A program made the position numbers and the translations under genes. From Opitutia bacterium (GTDB lineage: Bacteria > Verrucomicrobiota > Verrucomicrobiia > Opitutales > JABJCN01): a stretch of DNA of 52,759 nucleotides. Shown in pieces: positions 9,957-19,082 of this stretch. The notes under the pieces were generated by a model. The model ran no database searches. It was not told the origin of the DNA and saw only the letters and a program-made list of their open reading frames with translations. The stretch is taken from NCBI GenBank assembly GCA_018668635.1, contig JABJCN010000202.1, positions 1 to 52,759 of the forward strand. Direction: 5' to 3'. Position 1 is the first letter of the stretch. Each line of letters starts with the position of its first letter.

Positions 9957-10429
9957 TTCATTAAACCTCCCTCCTGACGGGACCTGCGCATGTTATCACG
10001 TTTGTCCTGCAAAAGATCCTGACGATCTCCAGCAAACTCACCACTGGACCAGTTGGGTCTCAATAGGAAAAGGACTTCGGTATGATACTGGAACCCCTCT
10101 GGAGCATCCTCAATCTCATATTCAAGGACAACCCGAAATAAATCGATGACATCCGCCATCTCAATCTCTGTTGCCTGCCAAGTGATCACACCGGAGGACA
10201 GTGTGTCAATCTCATCACCCTCCTCTAGAGTATCCATATCCTTGGCAAGCAAAACCTGTCGCCTCACAAACTGTAGGTCACTGACCCAGTGGCCGTTATC
10301 CTGCTGGCGGTGAAGACCAATGACGGCATTACCAAATGCAAAAGTCAGTGCGAAAGCACCTGCGCCAAGTATTGCAAGAGCAACCAGTACCTCAATCAGG
10401 GTAAAGCCTCTGTGGAAAATTGTTCTCAC
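9950..10429 (-). CDS. gspI: Type II secretion minor pseudopilin GspI
   Basis: This is a 159-residue pseudopilin. A short leader ends in FHRG before FTLIEVLVALAILGAGAFAL, giving a clear prepilin cleavage site and Glu+5. The short globular domain fits GspI, which starts assembly of the I-J-K tip complex. It overlaps gspH by 4 bases (ATGA) and gspJ by 7 bases, so the pseudopilin genes are tightly coupled. Confidence 0.87.
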   Translation of the reverse strand: MRTIFHRGFTLIEVLVALAILGAGAFALTFAFGNAVIGLHRQQDNGHWVSDLQFVRRQVLLAKDMDTLEEGDEIDTLSSGVITWQATEIEMADVIDLFRVVLEYEIEDAPEGFQYHTEVLFLLRPNWSSGEFAGDRQDLLQDKRDNMRRSRQEGGLMNW

Positions 10430-11061
10430 TTCAAGTCCTCTCCATTCAAAATATGGTTGGAAAAAGGATCGAAAACCACTGTGGCCCGGAATTCTTCGGA
10501 AAGTGCATCAACTTTGACCTGAAAAGGAACAGAGAATCCAGCAGGGTCAAATGGCACTCGGGCAAGCGGCAGGTCCTCGGGTACATCCACCGCTTCACCA
10601 TCGAAACCAGTGCCTGGTGGGATAGCGAAGAATTCGACCTTGGGCGGTTCCTCATCCTCGGGTATGAAAAGCTCGAAACTCTTGATATTGGAAGAAGCCA
10701 TGTTGGCCTGTTCTTTCGCCTTCTCCTCTTCCTCGGCCTGGGTCAAGGCAACAAAAACTCCATCTGTATCGAGAGTAACAGGAGCAGATGCACGATTATC
10801 CATCGAAACGTGGAAAATACCCTTCTGGGAATCATAGGAGAGCCAACAGGTTTCCTTGTTGATAGCTGCCTGATAGCGGGTCTCCCGCACAGCGTTTAGG
10901 AGAACCTCATCAACCGGTCGCTCGTTCTTCATTCGACTGAGATTCGCCACATTGTATACCGCCAAAGTACCGATCAACAGAATCAAGGCGAGAACCAGCA
11001 GGATCTCGATCAATGTAAACCCGGTTCTACGGGAACGCTTAATCCCAGTTGCCGATGTCAT
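10426..11061 (-). CDS. gspH: Type II secretion minor pseudopilin GspH
   Basis: This pseudopilin has the cleavage site SRRTG before FTLIEILLVLALILLIG and the Glu at +5. The chosen ATG at 11061 leaves a short basic leader (MTSATGIKRSRRTG) and overlaps the end of gspG by 23 bases. The open frame continues upstream to 11235, but that part lies inside gspG and would give an implausibly long leader. The product has 211 residues, somewhat long for GspH. It contains a charged AEEEEKAKEQ segment in the globular domain. Confidence 0.83.
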   Translation of the reverse strand: MTSATGIKRSRRTGFTLIEILLVLALILLIGTLAVYNVANLSRMKNERPVDEVLLNAVRETRYQAAINKETCWLSYDSQKGIFHVSMDNRASAPVTLDTDGVFVALTQAEEEEKAKEQANMASSNIKSFELFIPEDEEPPKVEFFAIPPGTGFDGEAVDVPEDLPLARVPFDPAGFSVPFQVKVDALSEEFRATVVFDPFSNHILNGEDLK

Positions 11062-11488
11062 CGGCAGATCCAGATGATCCGTCCGGGCCATTGGACCATA
11101 AGTCATAACCGCCTCCCGAGTTCTTCTGGGCAGGTGTCCGATATTGATATTCATTGGTCCATGGATCAACTGGAACCTTGTTTTGCTTGATGTAGGGACC
11201 CTTCCATTTCTTTCCCTTGCCTGGATTGGTAACAAGATCCTTTAGGGAAGTGGGATACTGGCCAACATCCAGCATATAGGTCGACAAAGGTGTCTCGAGT
11301 GAAGTGGTCACAAAATTTTTGGCTGCTTTTTCCTTTCCGCCACCAAGAATCTTGTCCAAGTTGGTAACCACAAGTCCGGCGAGTAGCCCAATCAGAGCCA
11401 ATACAATCAAAATCTCCACCAAAGAGAAGCCGCGACTGCGGTGAAGTTTGCAGTTCCGGGATGCCATGGGTTGTTTTTCTGAGTTCAT
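11039..11488 (-). CDS. gspG: Type II secretion major pseudopilin GspG
   Basis: GspG is the main pseudopilus subunit. The chosen ATG at 11488 gives 149 residues. The leader ends in HRSRG, and the mature end is FSLVEILIVLALIGLLAG with Glu+5. The globular part carries the GspG hallmarks: YPTSLKDLVTNP, a KWKGPYI motif, PVDPWTNEYQYR, and the calcium-binding end DLWSNGPDGSSGSADDIGNWD-like loop. The open frame extends upstream to 11710 without family similarity, so that part is taken as leader DNA. An ATG at 11467 is an alternative start. It is the first gene of the T2SS operon. The promoter is expected in the 292-base divergent gap up to 11780, although no convincing sigma-70 box was picked out there. 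Confidence 0.95.
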   Translation of the reverse strand: MNSEKQPMASRNCKLHRSRGFSLVEILIVLALIGLLAGLVVTNLDKILGGGKEKAAKNFVTTSLETPLSTYMLDVGQYPTSLKDLVTNPGKGKKWKGPYIKQNKVPVDPWTNEYQYRTPAQKNSGGGYDLWSNGPDGSSGSADDIGNWD

Positions 11489-11780
11489 GCAAAAATGATT
11501 GTTTCTAAAAGAAAGGAAATGATGGAAAATGAATGGCCGGTGGCAAGTTTGGATTCCAAAACAGGATTTGCAACGGGAGATGTCCCCATTCTGAGAAATT
11601 TGGGACACAAATTTTCTATAATGGATTCTAACTGCCAGCAATTGGCATGAGTAGATTAGAGATTTATACGAATGAATCTGAATAAATGTGTTGAGGACTG
11701 GGCAATTCAACTGCGATAGATTAGGAAGCGGTTACTCCCTTGCCTAGAAATTCAATCCATTCAGCCTAGTCAAAAATAGC

Positions 11781-12761
11781 ATGATGCAAACGGCAACCCA
11801 TTCCATGAATGAATCTGCAATAATCTATCCCTGGTGGATAGCACTGAGCATTATTGCATTATTGATGGCTCGATTCCTTTACGTTAAAATAAAGTTCAAT
11901 TTCAAGGCATCAAATCTGTTGAGCAATAAATTGGGACTGCGAGATTACCGCCAATTGGAAAAACTGAGTGCATACCGTGTGTTTAAACACATAATGGAGG
12001 TTAATGCATTTAAAAATAATCTATTTGTCGATCATGGCAAAAAAAATAAGCTGATCGAACTAGAAAATATTCTGATGGAGGTTCTCATTGAGCGCGCAGA
12101 AAAAGATAAATTTCAGGCAAAAGAAATTATTGAAAAAATACACGACGAAAAGGATGCCTTCACCAACGATGAAAGGATTGATTGGCTATTGGGGTTAAAC
12201 ATAGATGAAAAAAATACTGTTCTTGATGGTTCATCCTGGATAAATGAAGAAACAGGCGAGCAGGAAGTATATCAAGGTGCATATTATTCAGCATTGAGAC
12301 AAATAGTCGATCGACTGAAATTCAATAAAAAGGATGTATTTTATGATCTTGGAAGTGGGTACGGGAGAGTTCCCTTTTATTTTGCCATTAACACAAAACT
12401 TGATAAGATTAGGGGAATTGAACTAATCGAAAGAAGAGTAAATGAATGCAATAGGGTTCGTGATAGTCTGGATTTGAATCAAGTTGAATTTATTAGGGCA
12501 AATGCCAGAGACTGGAATTTCTCAGATGGAGATATATTCTTTATGTTCAATCCATTTACAAATGAATCACTGGAATACATTGTAAATAAATTGAGAGAGG
12601 TTGCAAAAAATAAACCGATACAAATTATCTCGTTTGGCCTCTGTAATAATTACATAAATAAGCAATTGGATTGGTTGACTTTAACAGACACAATCAAATG
12701 GAAGTCAAAGGTCTATGGCCAAGGTGTTTTATTCTTTGAATCAAGGTTACATTCGCACTGA
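11781..12761 (+). CDS. Membrane-anchored class I SAM-dependent methyltransferase
   Basis: The 326-residue product has an N-terminal membrane segment (about 16-36, YPWWIALSIIALLMARFLY), a charged helical region (40-130), and a Rossmann-type methyltransferase domain. That domain shows motif I FYDLGSGYGR (about 187-196), an acidic residue ending strand 2 (GIELIE, about 212-217), and a motif IV-like NPFTNE (about 257-262). The substrate is unknown; the DLGSG pattern resembles DOT1-like and related protein methyltransferases. The gene is clearly AT-richer than its neighbours, with many AAA/AAT/ATA codons. It sits between the T2SS operon and the ribosomal cluster on its own, which suggests acquisition by transfer (inference). 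Confidence 0.8.
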   Translation: MMQTATHSMNESAIIYPWWIALSIIALLMARFLYVKIKFNFKASNLLSNKLGLRDYRQLEKLSAYRVFKHIMEVNAFKNNLFVDHGKKNKLIELENILMEVLIERAEKDKFQAKEIIEKIHDEKDAFTNDERIDWLLGLNIDEKNTVLDGSSWINEETGEQEVYQGAYYSALRQIVDRLKFNKKDVFYDLGSGYGRVPFYFAINTKLDKIRGIELIERRVNECNRVRDSLDLNQVEFIRANARDWNFSDGDIFFMFNPFTNESLEYIVNKLREVAKNKPIQIISFGLCNNYINKQLDWLTLTDTIKWKSKVYGQGVLFFESRLHSH

Positions 12762-13045
12762 ATTAATGACATGGAATGATATCACACAGAAAAATTGCGA
12801 CCAGACCCTATTCCAGAAAAACCGCGTTTTAGTACGAGAAATTGCGAGAAGGTATTTCCAGAGGAAGATATAACCGAGTATCAGGATTTATTGTTTACTA
12901 CCGTCTCAAAATGACGCACAGACATGAATGAATCACCGATGAAAAGGGATGTGAAATTCGCCGATATATTTTAAGTTGAAGGAAATCAACAAACAAAAGA
13001 CTTTACAAATCACCCCTTCAACGATTTCTTCTTTGCCCTTTTCCC

Positions 13046-13243
13046 ATGCAAAAAACCAAGAAATCCATTGCAAAACGCTTCAAGGTCACAGGGACCGGCA
13101 AGGTAGTCCGTCGCAAACCAGGCAAGCGCCACATGCTACGCAACAAGAATAAGAAACAGTTGCGAAGAATGGGCCAAAGCCAACTTCTTGACTGCAAGAA
13201 GATGTCCCGCTCAATAAAACAAGCGATGTCTCCCGGCCTTTGA
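13046..13243 (+). CDS. rpmI: 50S ribosomal protein L35
   Basis: This 65-residue, Lys/Arg-rich protein has the L35 pattern QKTKKSIAKRFKVTGTGK...RKPGKRHMLRNK. It is a small protein of the large ribosomal subunit. It leads the cluster rpmI-rplT-pheS-pheT. The usual upstream partner infC is not present; a methyltransferase gene and 284 bases of non-coding DNA lie there instead. No Shine-Dalgarno precedes the ATG (CTTTTCCC). Confidence 0.97.
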   Translation: MQKTKKSIAKRFKVTGTGKVVRRKPGKRHMLRNKNKKQLRRMGQSQLLDCKKMSRSIKQAMSPGL

Positions 13244-13330
13244 GGCTCTTAATGTGAACGCGGACGTTCGGGGTGAATCAAACTGATGGCGACCCCAGCG
13301 CCCATTAATTAATTAAATAGAAAATAAAAC

Positions 13331-13687
13331 ATGCCACGCGCAACTAATGCACCCGCCACCAAGGCACGCCGTAAAAAGGTTCTAAAGAAAGCCCGCGGTT
13401 ACTTCGGTAACGCCTCCCGCCTCTTCCGCTATGCAAAGCATGCTGTCGATCGAGCAGAGCAATTCGCCTACCGTGACCGGCGTAAAAAGAAATCGGAATT
13501 CCGTCAGTTGTGGATTATCCGTATCAATGCTGCCTGTCGTCAGGAGGGGATCAACTACAGTCGGTTCATGAATGGCTTGAAGAATCTCAGTATCGAGATG
13601 AACCGCAAATCATTATCCGAACTTGCGGTCAACGAGCCTGAAGCCTTCAAGTCACTGGTCGAAAAGGTTAAGGCGGCCCAGGGCTAA
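13331..13687 (+). CDS. rplT: 50S ribosomal protein L20
   Basis: This 118-residue basic protein has the L20 pattern. It begins [23 protein letters not shown], continues with [22 protein letters not shown], and ends with a C-terminal domain containing [10 protein letters not shown]20 binds 23S rRNA early in 50S assembly and in several bacteria also represses its own operon. No operator could be recognised here. It follows rpmI after 87 bases and precedes pheS by 25 bases. Confidence 0.97.
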   Translation: MPRATNAPATKARRKKVLKKARGYFGNASRLFRYAKHAVDRAEQFAYRDRRKKKSEFRQLWIIRINAACRQEGINYSRFMNGLKNLSIEMNRKSLSELAVNEPEAFKSLVEKVKAAQG

Positions 13688-13712
13688 CGCCCCCTGCCCC
13701 ACCCTTCCAAAA

Positions 13713-14759
13713 ATGGAAGCGGAACTGCAAGCACTCGTCTCGCAGGCAGAAGCTGGACAGGATACTGTTTCAACTTGGCCTGCACTAGCCGAATTCAAGG
13801 CAACCTTTGTTGGCCCGAATGGATCACTAACAGCTGCATCCAAGGAGATTGGGAAGTTACCCAATGAACAAAAACCAGTTTTCGGCAAGAAGGTCAACGA
13901 GACCAAGCAAAGACTTGAAGTTGTTTTTGATTCCATCCGAGAACGAATAGAAAACGCTGAATTGGCGGCAAAACTTGGCCCACAGGTTGACCCATCGCTT
14001 TCTGTTTCAGAGAATCAACAGGGCACGGAACATCCGCTCACGCAAGTGAGAGAAAAAATTATAGGTATCTTCCGTAAGATTGGCTTCACGTTGGTAGAAG
14101 GACCCGAGCTGGAAACAGAGTTCTTCTGCTTTGACGCGCTGAACACCCCTGCCAGCCACCCGGCAAGAGACATGCAGGATACATATTTTCTTCCTGCAGA
14201 CTTTGTGCTTAAGGGGGGGGGAAAGCGGGGAAGTGAAAACTTTATCATGCGACCGCACACATCAGCTGTGCAAATTCGCACGATGACCAAGCGGAAGCCT
14301 CCTGTCCGCATTCTTTCTCCTGGAAGATGTTTTCGGCGCGATACAGTGGATGCCACGCATAGTGCAAATTTCCACCAGGTTGAAGGGCTTTATGTGGACG
14401 AGAATGTCACAATACGAGACCTGAAGGCACTTCTTGATCACTTTGTGAAGGAACTGTTTGGTTCAGATGCCAAGACACGCTTCCGCCCCAGCTTTTTCCC
14501 ATTTACGGAGCCCAGCTTTGAAATGGACGTGCAAACCTCCAATCTTCGCAAACTCAGCGGAAAGTGGATTGAGATTATGGGGTGTGGCATGGTTGACCCA
14601 AATGTATTCAGCCATGTTGGTTATGACGCTGACCAAGTTAGTGGATATGCATTTGGTATGGGCGTGGAGCGCATTGCGATGATCCTCCATGGCATAGACG
14701 ACATCCGTCACTTTTATCAGAATGACCTTCGATTCCTTAAACAATTTCAATTTGCATAG
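13713..14759 (+). CDS. pheS: Phenylalanyl-tRNA synthetase alpha subunit
   Basis: This is the catalytic class II subunit of the alpha2beta2 enzyme that charges tRNA-Phe. From the ATG at 13713 the product has 348 residues, close to the usual 330-350. An N-terminal coiled-coil (1-90) is followed by the catalytic core: HPLTQVREKI, motif 2 around RILSPGRCFRRDTVDATH, the phenylalanine-pocket region FRPSFFPFTEPSFEMD, and motif 3 GMGVERIAM. The open frame extends upstream to 13623 inside rplT, but the ATG at 13713 matches the family N-terminus. A poly-G run (GGGGGGGG) at about 14213-14220 lies inside the gene and could be a slippery site. The frame is intact here. Confidence 0.96.
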   Translation: MEAELQALVSQAEAGQDTVSTWPALAEFKATFVGPNGSLTAASKEIGKLPNEQKPVFGKKVNETKQRLEVVFDSIRERIENAELAAKLGPQVDPSLSVSENQQGTEHPLTQVREKIIGIFRKIGFTLVEGPELETEFFCFDALNTPASHPARDMQDTYFLPADFVLKGGGKRGSENFIMRPHTSAVQIRTMTKRKPPVRILSPGRCFRRDTVDATHSANFHQVEGLYVDENVTIRDLKALLDHFVKELFGSDAKTRFRPSFFPFTEPSFEMDVQTSNLRKLSGKWIEIMGCGMVDPNVFSHVGYDADQVSGYAFGMGVERIAMILHGIDDIRHFYQNDLRFLKQFQFA

Positions 14760-14849
14760 AGGTCAGGGTCCCCTCCCCTTCAGGAATGTCTATTTTCAGG
14801 AAATTAATTTCCATCCAGATTCAGCAAAATCCCAAGAATACTAAATTTC

Positions 14850-17276
14850 GTGAAATTTTCCCTTTCCTGGCTCAAGCGCTATATCGAAATCGATAAAACT
14901 CCCGATGAAATCGAGGAGGCACTCAACCTTTCCGGGTTGGAGGTTGAAGGAGTTGAGACATTGGGAGTCCCTACTCTGGAGAAAGTGGTGGTCGGTGAGG
15001 TTGTAACCCGCGAACAACATCCCAACGCAGATCGCCTAAGCATCTGTGAAGTAAAAACCGGGGAAACTGAACTACATCATATTGTCTGCGGAGCCCAAAA
15101 CTTTAAAACAGGAGATAGAGTTCCCGTTGCGCTTCCAGGAGCAATTCTTCCCGGCAACTTTAAAATCAAAAAATCAAAGCTTCGGGGCGTTAAGTCTGAA
15201 GGCATGATGTGCAGTGCCCGGGAATTAAATCTTGGCGATGACCATTCCGGTCTCCTTATCCTAGAAAAAAATCTGGATTTAGGGACTCCTATCAATGAAG
15301 TTTTTCCAGAAGGTGAAATCGTCTTTGACTTGGCTGTCACACCCAATCGGCCTGACGCTCTTTCAGTGATTGGAATTGCCAGGGAACTGGCCGCTCTTTT
15401 TGATCTGAAAATAACCAAACCCGAACTCAAAGAAGTCACTGCCAAATCCGCTGAGCAATCCCCCTTTCTGGATTCAGTTGAGGTAAATGATCATGGGTTC
15501 TGCCCATTTTATACCGCATATAGTATAAAGGGAGTCAAAATTGGCCCAAGTCCGGATTGGCTCCGAAAGGATCTTGAGGATATTGGCCTGCGACCCATTA
15601 ACAATGTGGTCGACATAACCAATTGGGTTCTCATGGAGACAGGGCAACCGCTTCACGCCTTTGACGCGGCAAAACTGAACGGCAAATGTCTCAAGGTCCG
15701 CATGGCAAATGAGAATGAAAAAATAACCACTCTTGACGAGAAGGAGCGGGTGCTTTCTTGCGACATGGGCGTGATTGCAGATGCCGAACGGCCACTAGTG
15801 ATTGCCGGCGTCATGGGCAGTATCGACGCCGAGGTAAACGATGGGACAAGAGACATCGTCCTTGAGTCAGCTTGGTTTAAACCAGAATCTGTACGGCTCA
15901 CATCCCGACGCTTGGGCCTATCTTCCGACAGTTCCTATCGTTTTGAGCGACACGTTGACCCGGAAGGTGTGGCTTACGCAGCGCGCCGGGCAATTGACCT
16001 GATACTTGAAATTGCAGGTGGGACTCTGTTGGGAGAACCAAAAATTTGTGGCATTCCACCATCTGGTCCTGCCCCCATTTCGGTGACTCCATCGTATTTT
16101 ATAGAGAAACTTGGATTTAACGTTGAACCTGCAGCCATTAAACAGGTCCTCGAATCACTGGGCCTTTGCGTCGAGGAGGAAGAAGCAAACTGGAGTATCA
16201 ATATCCCTCCATTTCGACCGGACCTGGAGCGACCCATAGATCTAGTGGAGGAGTTCCTCCGCATCCATGGGACTCATAACATTCCCGCATCGCCTGTAAG
16301 GGTTACCGGCCTTCATGCCCAAGATGACCCCCTTGCAGTATTTGGCAAAAAGGCCACAACCCATTTTGCCGCAAACGGGTTCAACGAGTGCAATGTATAC
16401 AGCACACGTGCAAATGAAGAAATTGAATCATTCTTCGGTGTAGAATACGCTGAAAAATTAAAATTAGCTAACCCGCTTGCCAGTGACCAAACTCACTTGA
16501 GAGCCTCTCTTCTACCTGGGCTTCTTGAAGTGATGAGACTAAACCAAGCCCGTGGAAATGACGTACGTCGCCTATTTGAGAAAGGGCAGGTTTTCCATGT
16601 ACTTGATCATGAGGTCGTGGAAATGGTATCCATTGGCTTCATCATGCTACAGGAACCCCTTCAAAGGCATTGGAAGGATCCCGTAGTTCACGATTTTTTT
16701 ACGGCCAAACAGTTCGTGATGGAAATCCTGCATCTGGCCGGCATCAGTGAAGGAAAAATTGATTTCCAGCCAATGGATGCGCCGATTTGGCAGACGGGGC
16801 ACTGCTCCAAGGCAGGATCTATTGACGATGGCTTGCTACTGGAGTGTGGTGTTCTTGACCATCAGCGGATGGCTGGCCTTGACCTCAAAGGAACCATCCT
16901 CGCCGGAACCTGTTGCTTCACAGCACAGGCTCTTCGGAAAACCATTGCCAAGAAGGAGTTCCGGCCTGTCAGTGACTTTCCCCCAGCAAACCGCGACCTT
17001 GCACTGGTAATGGATGCCGAAATTCCTGCCGGTCAGGTTTTAAATGAAATAAGAACCGTCTGTGATGAAGCCTGCACCGAAGAATTTGACGCGGAAGACA
17101 TTTCCATTTTTGATGTCTATGAGGGGGAGCACCTCCCAACAGGCCGTAAAAGTATCGCTTTCGCAATCAGCTTCCGCTCAATGAATCGCACGCTTAAGGA
17201 AAAAGAAGTCAACCACGCGTTCGAAACTATCACCAAGGCAATGACCGATAATACGCCCTACGAACTCCGATCTTAA
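14850..17276 (+). CDS. pheT: Phenylalanyl-tRNA synthetase beta subunit
   Basis: The 808-residue beta subunit starts at a GTG (MKFSLSWLKRYIEID). It holds the tRNA-binding Myf/EMAP-like domain (about 39-150), the B3/B4 editing domain (about 205-400), B5 (about 405-480), the catalytic-like core (about 490-690) and the C-terminal anticodon-binding FDX-ACB domain (about 710-806, starting PVSDFPPANRDLALV). This is full length. It follows pheS after 90 bases and precedes gatC by 8 bases. Confidence 0.96.
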   Translation: MKFSLSWLKRYIEIDKTPDEIEEALNLSGLEVEGVETLGVPTLEKVVVGEVVTREQHPNADRLSICEVKTGETELHHIVCGAQNFKTGDRVPVALPGAILPGNFKIKKSKLRGVKSEGMMCSARELNLGDDHSGLLILEKNLDLGTPINEVFPEGEIVFDLAVTPNRPDALSVIGIARELAALFDLKITKPELKEVTAKSAEQSPFLDSVEVNDHGFCPFYTAYSIKGVKIGPSPDWLRKDLEDIGLRPINNVVDITNWVLMETGQPLHAFDAAKLNGKCLKVRMANENEKITTLDEKERVLSCDMGVIADAERPLVIAGVMGSIDAEVNDGTRDIVLESAWFKPESVRLTSRRLGLSSDSSYRFERHVDPEGVAYAARRAIDLILEIAGGTLLGEPKICGIPPSGPAPISVTPSYFIEKLGFNVEPAAIKQVLESLGLCVEEEEANWSINIPPFRPDLERPIDLVEEFLRIHGTHNIPASPVRVTGLHAQDDPLAVFGKKATTHFAANGFNECNVYSTRANEEIESFFGVEYAEKLKLANPLASDQTHLRASLLPGLLEVMRLNQARGNDVRRLFEKGQVFHVLDHEVVEMVSIGFIMLQEPLQRHWKDPVVHDFFTAKQFVMEILHLAGISEGKIDFQPMDAPIWQTGHCSKAGSIDDGLLLECGVLDHQRMAGLDLKGTILAGTCCFTAQALRKTIAKKEFRPVSDFPPANRDLALVMDAEIPAGQVLNEIRTVCDEACTEEFDAEDISIFDVYEGEHLPTGRKSIAFAISFRSMNRTLKEKEVNHAFETITKAMTDNTPYELRS

Positions 17277-17284
17277 TTTTTCTC

Positions 17285-17575
17285 ATGTCTGAAAGAAACA
17301 ATATAGATATCGACTATGTCGCCAACCTCGCACGACTCGAACTCACCGCAGATGAAAAGGCCAAATTCTCAGGACAACTTGAAGACATACTAAAATATTT
17401 TGATAAACTAAACACCATCGACGTTTCAGGGGAGGAACCCATGGCCCATCCATTCCCAGTATTCAATGTTCTTGGCGAAGATAAACCCTCGGCCACACTC
17501 AGTCAGGAGGATGCTCTCGCAAACGCCCCGAAACAAAGAAATCAACAGCTCGTTGTACCCAAGGTGGTTGAGTAA
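17285..17575 (+). CDS. gatC: Asp/Glu-tRNA amidotransferase subunit C
   Basis: The 96-residue GatC wraps around GatA and stabilises the GatCAB amidotransferase. It shows the family pattern: IDYVANLARLELTADEK near the start, QLEDILKYFDKL in the middle, and the central Pro motif EEPMAHPFP. It heads a gatC-gatA-gatB run. The presence of GatCAB means that Gln-tRNA, Asn-tRNA or both are made by the indirect pathway. Confidence 0.94.
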   Translation: MSERNNIDIDYVANLARLELTADEKAKFSGQLEDILKYFDKLNTIDVSGEEPMAHPFPVFNVLGEDKPSATLSQEDALANAPKQRNQQLVVPKVVE

Positions 17576-17607
17576 GCCTGATAAATCTCAGTCCGTAGGT
17601 TTTCCAC

Positions 17608-19074
17608 ATGTCTGACGAAATCTATTACAAGACGGCAACAGAACTTCGTAGCCTCCTCGATGAGAAGCAAATCTCTTCAGTCGAGCTGATACAGGCTGTT
17701 ATAGACCGGACCCATGCGGTAGACAGCAAGATTAATGCCTACCTTGATACCAACGAGAACCAAGCGCTGGCAATGGCCCAGGCTTCTGATGAAAGGCGAG
17801 CGAGCGGTCAAACCCGAGGCCCACTGGATGGGATCCCCGTATCGGTCAAAGACCTCATCGTGGAGAAAGGGAAAAAAGCCCGCTGTGCGAGCCGCATCCT
17901 TGAGAATTTCACATCGCCCTACGATGCAACTGCAATCATCAATCTCCATAATGCCGGAGCAATCCCTTGGGGTCGTGTTAACATGGATGAGTTTGCAATG
18001 GGGTCCTCCACCGAAACCTCTTATTTCAAGAAGACTGTAAACCCGTGGGACCTTGAGCGTATTCCAGGAGGAAGCAGTGGGGGTAGTGCCGCATGTGTTG
18101 CCGCAGGAGAAACCATCCTCTCCCTAGGTAGTGATACTGGCGGCTCCATCCGTCAACCAGCGGCTCTTTGCGGGGTTATTGGCATGAAACCAACCTATGG
18201 CACCGTGTCCCGTCATGGTCTCATTGCGTTCGCATCATCACTGGACCAGATCGGACCATTTTCCCGGTGCGTGGAGGACAGCGCAATGCTTTTTGATGCC
18301 ATCTCCGGGCATGACCCACTCGACTCCACTTCCTACGCCGGAGAAATCCCAAAATGTGCAGATGCACTCAGGACTAAAAAGGGCCCATGGAAACTTGGGA
18401 TTCCAAAGGAATATTTTCCAGACACACTAGATCCTGAAATTCATGCGGCAATCAAGTCAGCTATTGAAAGCTACAGAGAAAAGGGGTGTGAGATTGTTGA
18501 AGTCGAGCTACCACACACCGATCTGGCGATACCTGTTTATTATATTATAGCGACAGCCGAAGCTTCATCCAACCTTTCGCGTTACGATGGAATCCGCTAC
18601 ACCCATCGCAGCGACGAAACCAGTAATGCACTCGATATTTATTTCAAGAGCAGGGGAGAAGGATTTGGAGAAGAAGTTAAAAGGCGCATCTGTCTTGGAA
18701 GCTTTGTTCTGAGTTCAGGATACTATGATGCCTACTATCTACGCGCCCAAAAAGTCAGGAACCTTATCCGTAAGGACTTTCAGGAGGCCTTCAAGAAAGT
18801 CGATGCTCTCCTGACCCCAACCTCCCCTACCCCTGCCTTTAAATTCGGCGAGCGTAGCGATGATCCGATCACGATGTACCTTAGTGATATCTTTACGATC
18901 AACGTCAACCTTGCAGGCTTCCCTGCTCTATCCCTTCCTTGCGGCCTCACTTCCGGCAACCTGCCAATAGGACTCCAAATCATTGGACAACCACTTAAGG
19001 AAGATGACCTTTTTGCCATTGCCCATAGCCATGAGGAAGCACACGATTACTGTAAGCTTCATCCCTGTATTTAG
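17608..19074 (+). CDS. gatA: Asp/Glu-tRNA amidotransferase subunit A (amidase)
   Basis: The 488-residue amidase subunit releases ammonia from glutamine and passes it to GatB. The Ser-cisSer-Lys triad regions are intact: the Lys in VSVKDLI (about residue 78), and the two serines in GGSSGGSAA and SDTGGSIRQPAALCG (about 150-180). The C-terminal region has the NLAGFPALSLPCG motif. Length is typical. It sits 32 bases after gatC and 8 bases before gatB. Confidence 0.96.
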   Translation: MSDEIYYKTATELRSLLDEKQISSVELIQAVIDRTHAVDSKINAYLDTNENQALAMAQASDERRASGQTRGPLDGIPVSVKDLIVEKGKKARCASRILENFTSPYDATAIINLHNAGAIPWGRVNMDEFAMGSSTETSYFKKTVNPWDLERIPGGSSGGSAACVAAGETILSLGSDTGGSIRQPAALCGVIGMKPTYGTVSRHGLIAFASSLDQIGPFSRCVEDSAMLFDAISGHDPLDSTSYAGEIPKCADALRTKKGPWKLGIPKEYFPDTLDPEIHAAIKSAIESYREKGCEIVEVELPHTDLAIPVYYIIATAEASSNLSRYDGIRYTHRSDETSNALDIYFKSRGEGFGEEVKRRICLGSFVLSSGYYDAYYLRAQKVRNLIRKDFQEAFKKVDALLTPTSPTPAFKFGERSDDPITMYLSDIFTINVNLAGFPALSLPCGLTSGNLPIGLQIIGQPLKEDDLFAIAHSHEEAHDYCKLHPCI

Positions 19075-19082
19075 CGAAAATA

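Noticed and set aside
14213-14220. Programmed frameshift at the G-run in pheS
   Set aside because: The frame before and after the run encodes a continuous, full-length PheS, so no shift is needed.
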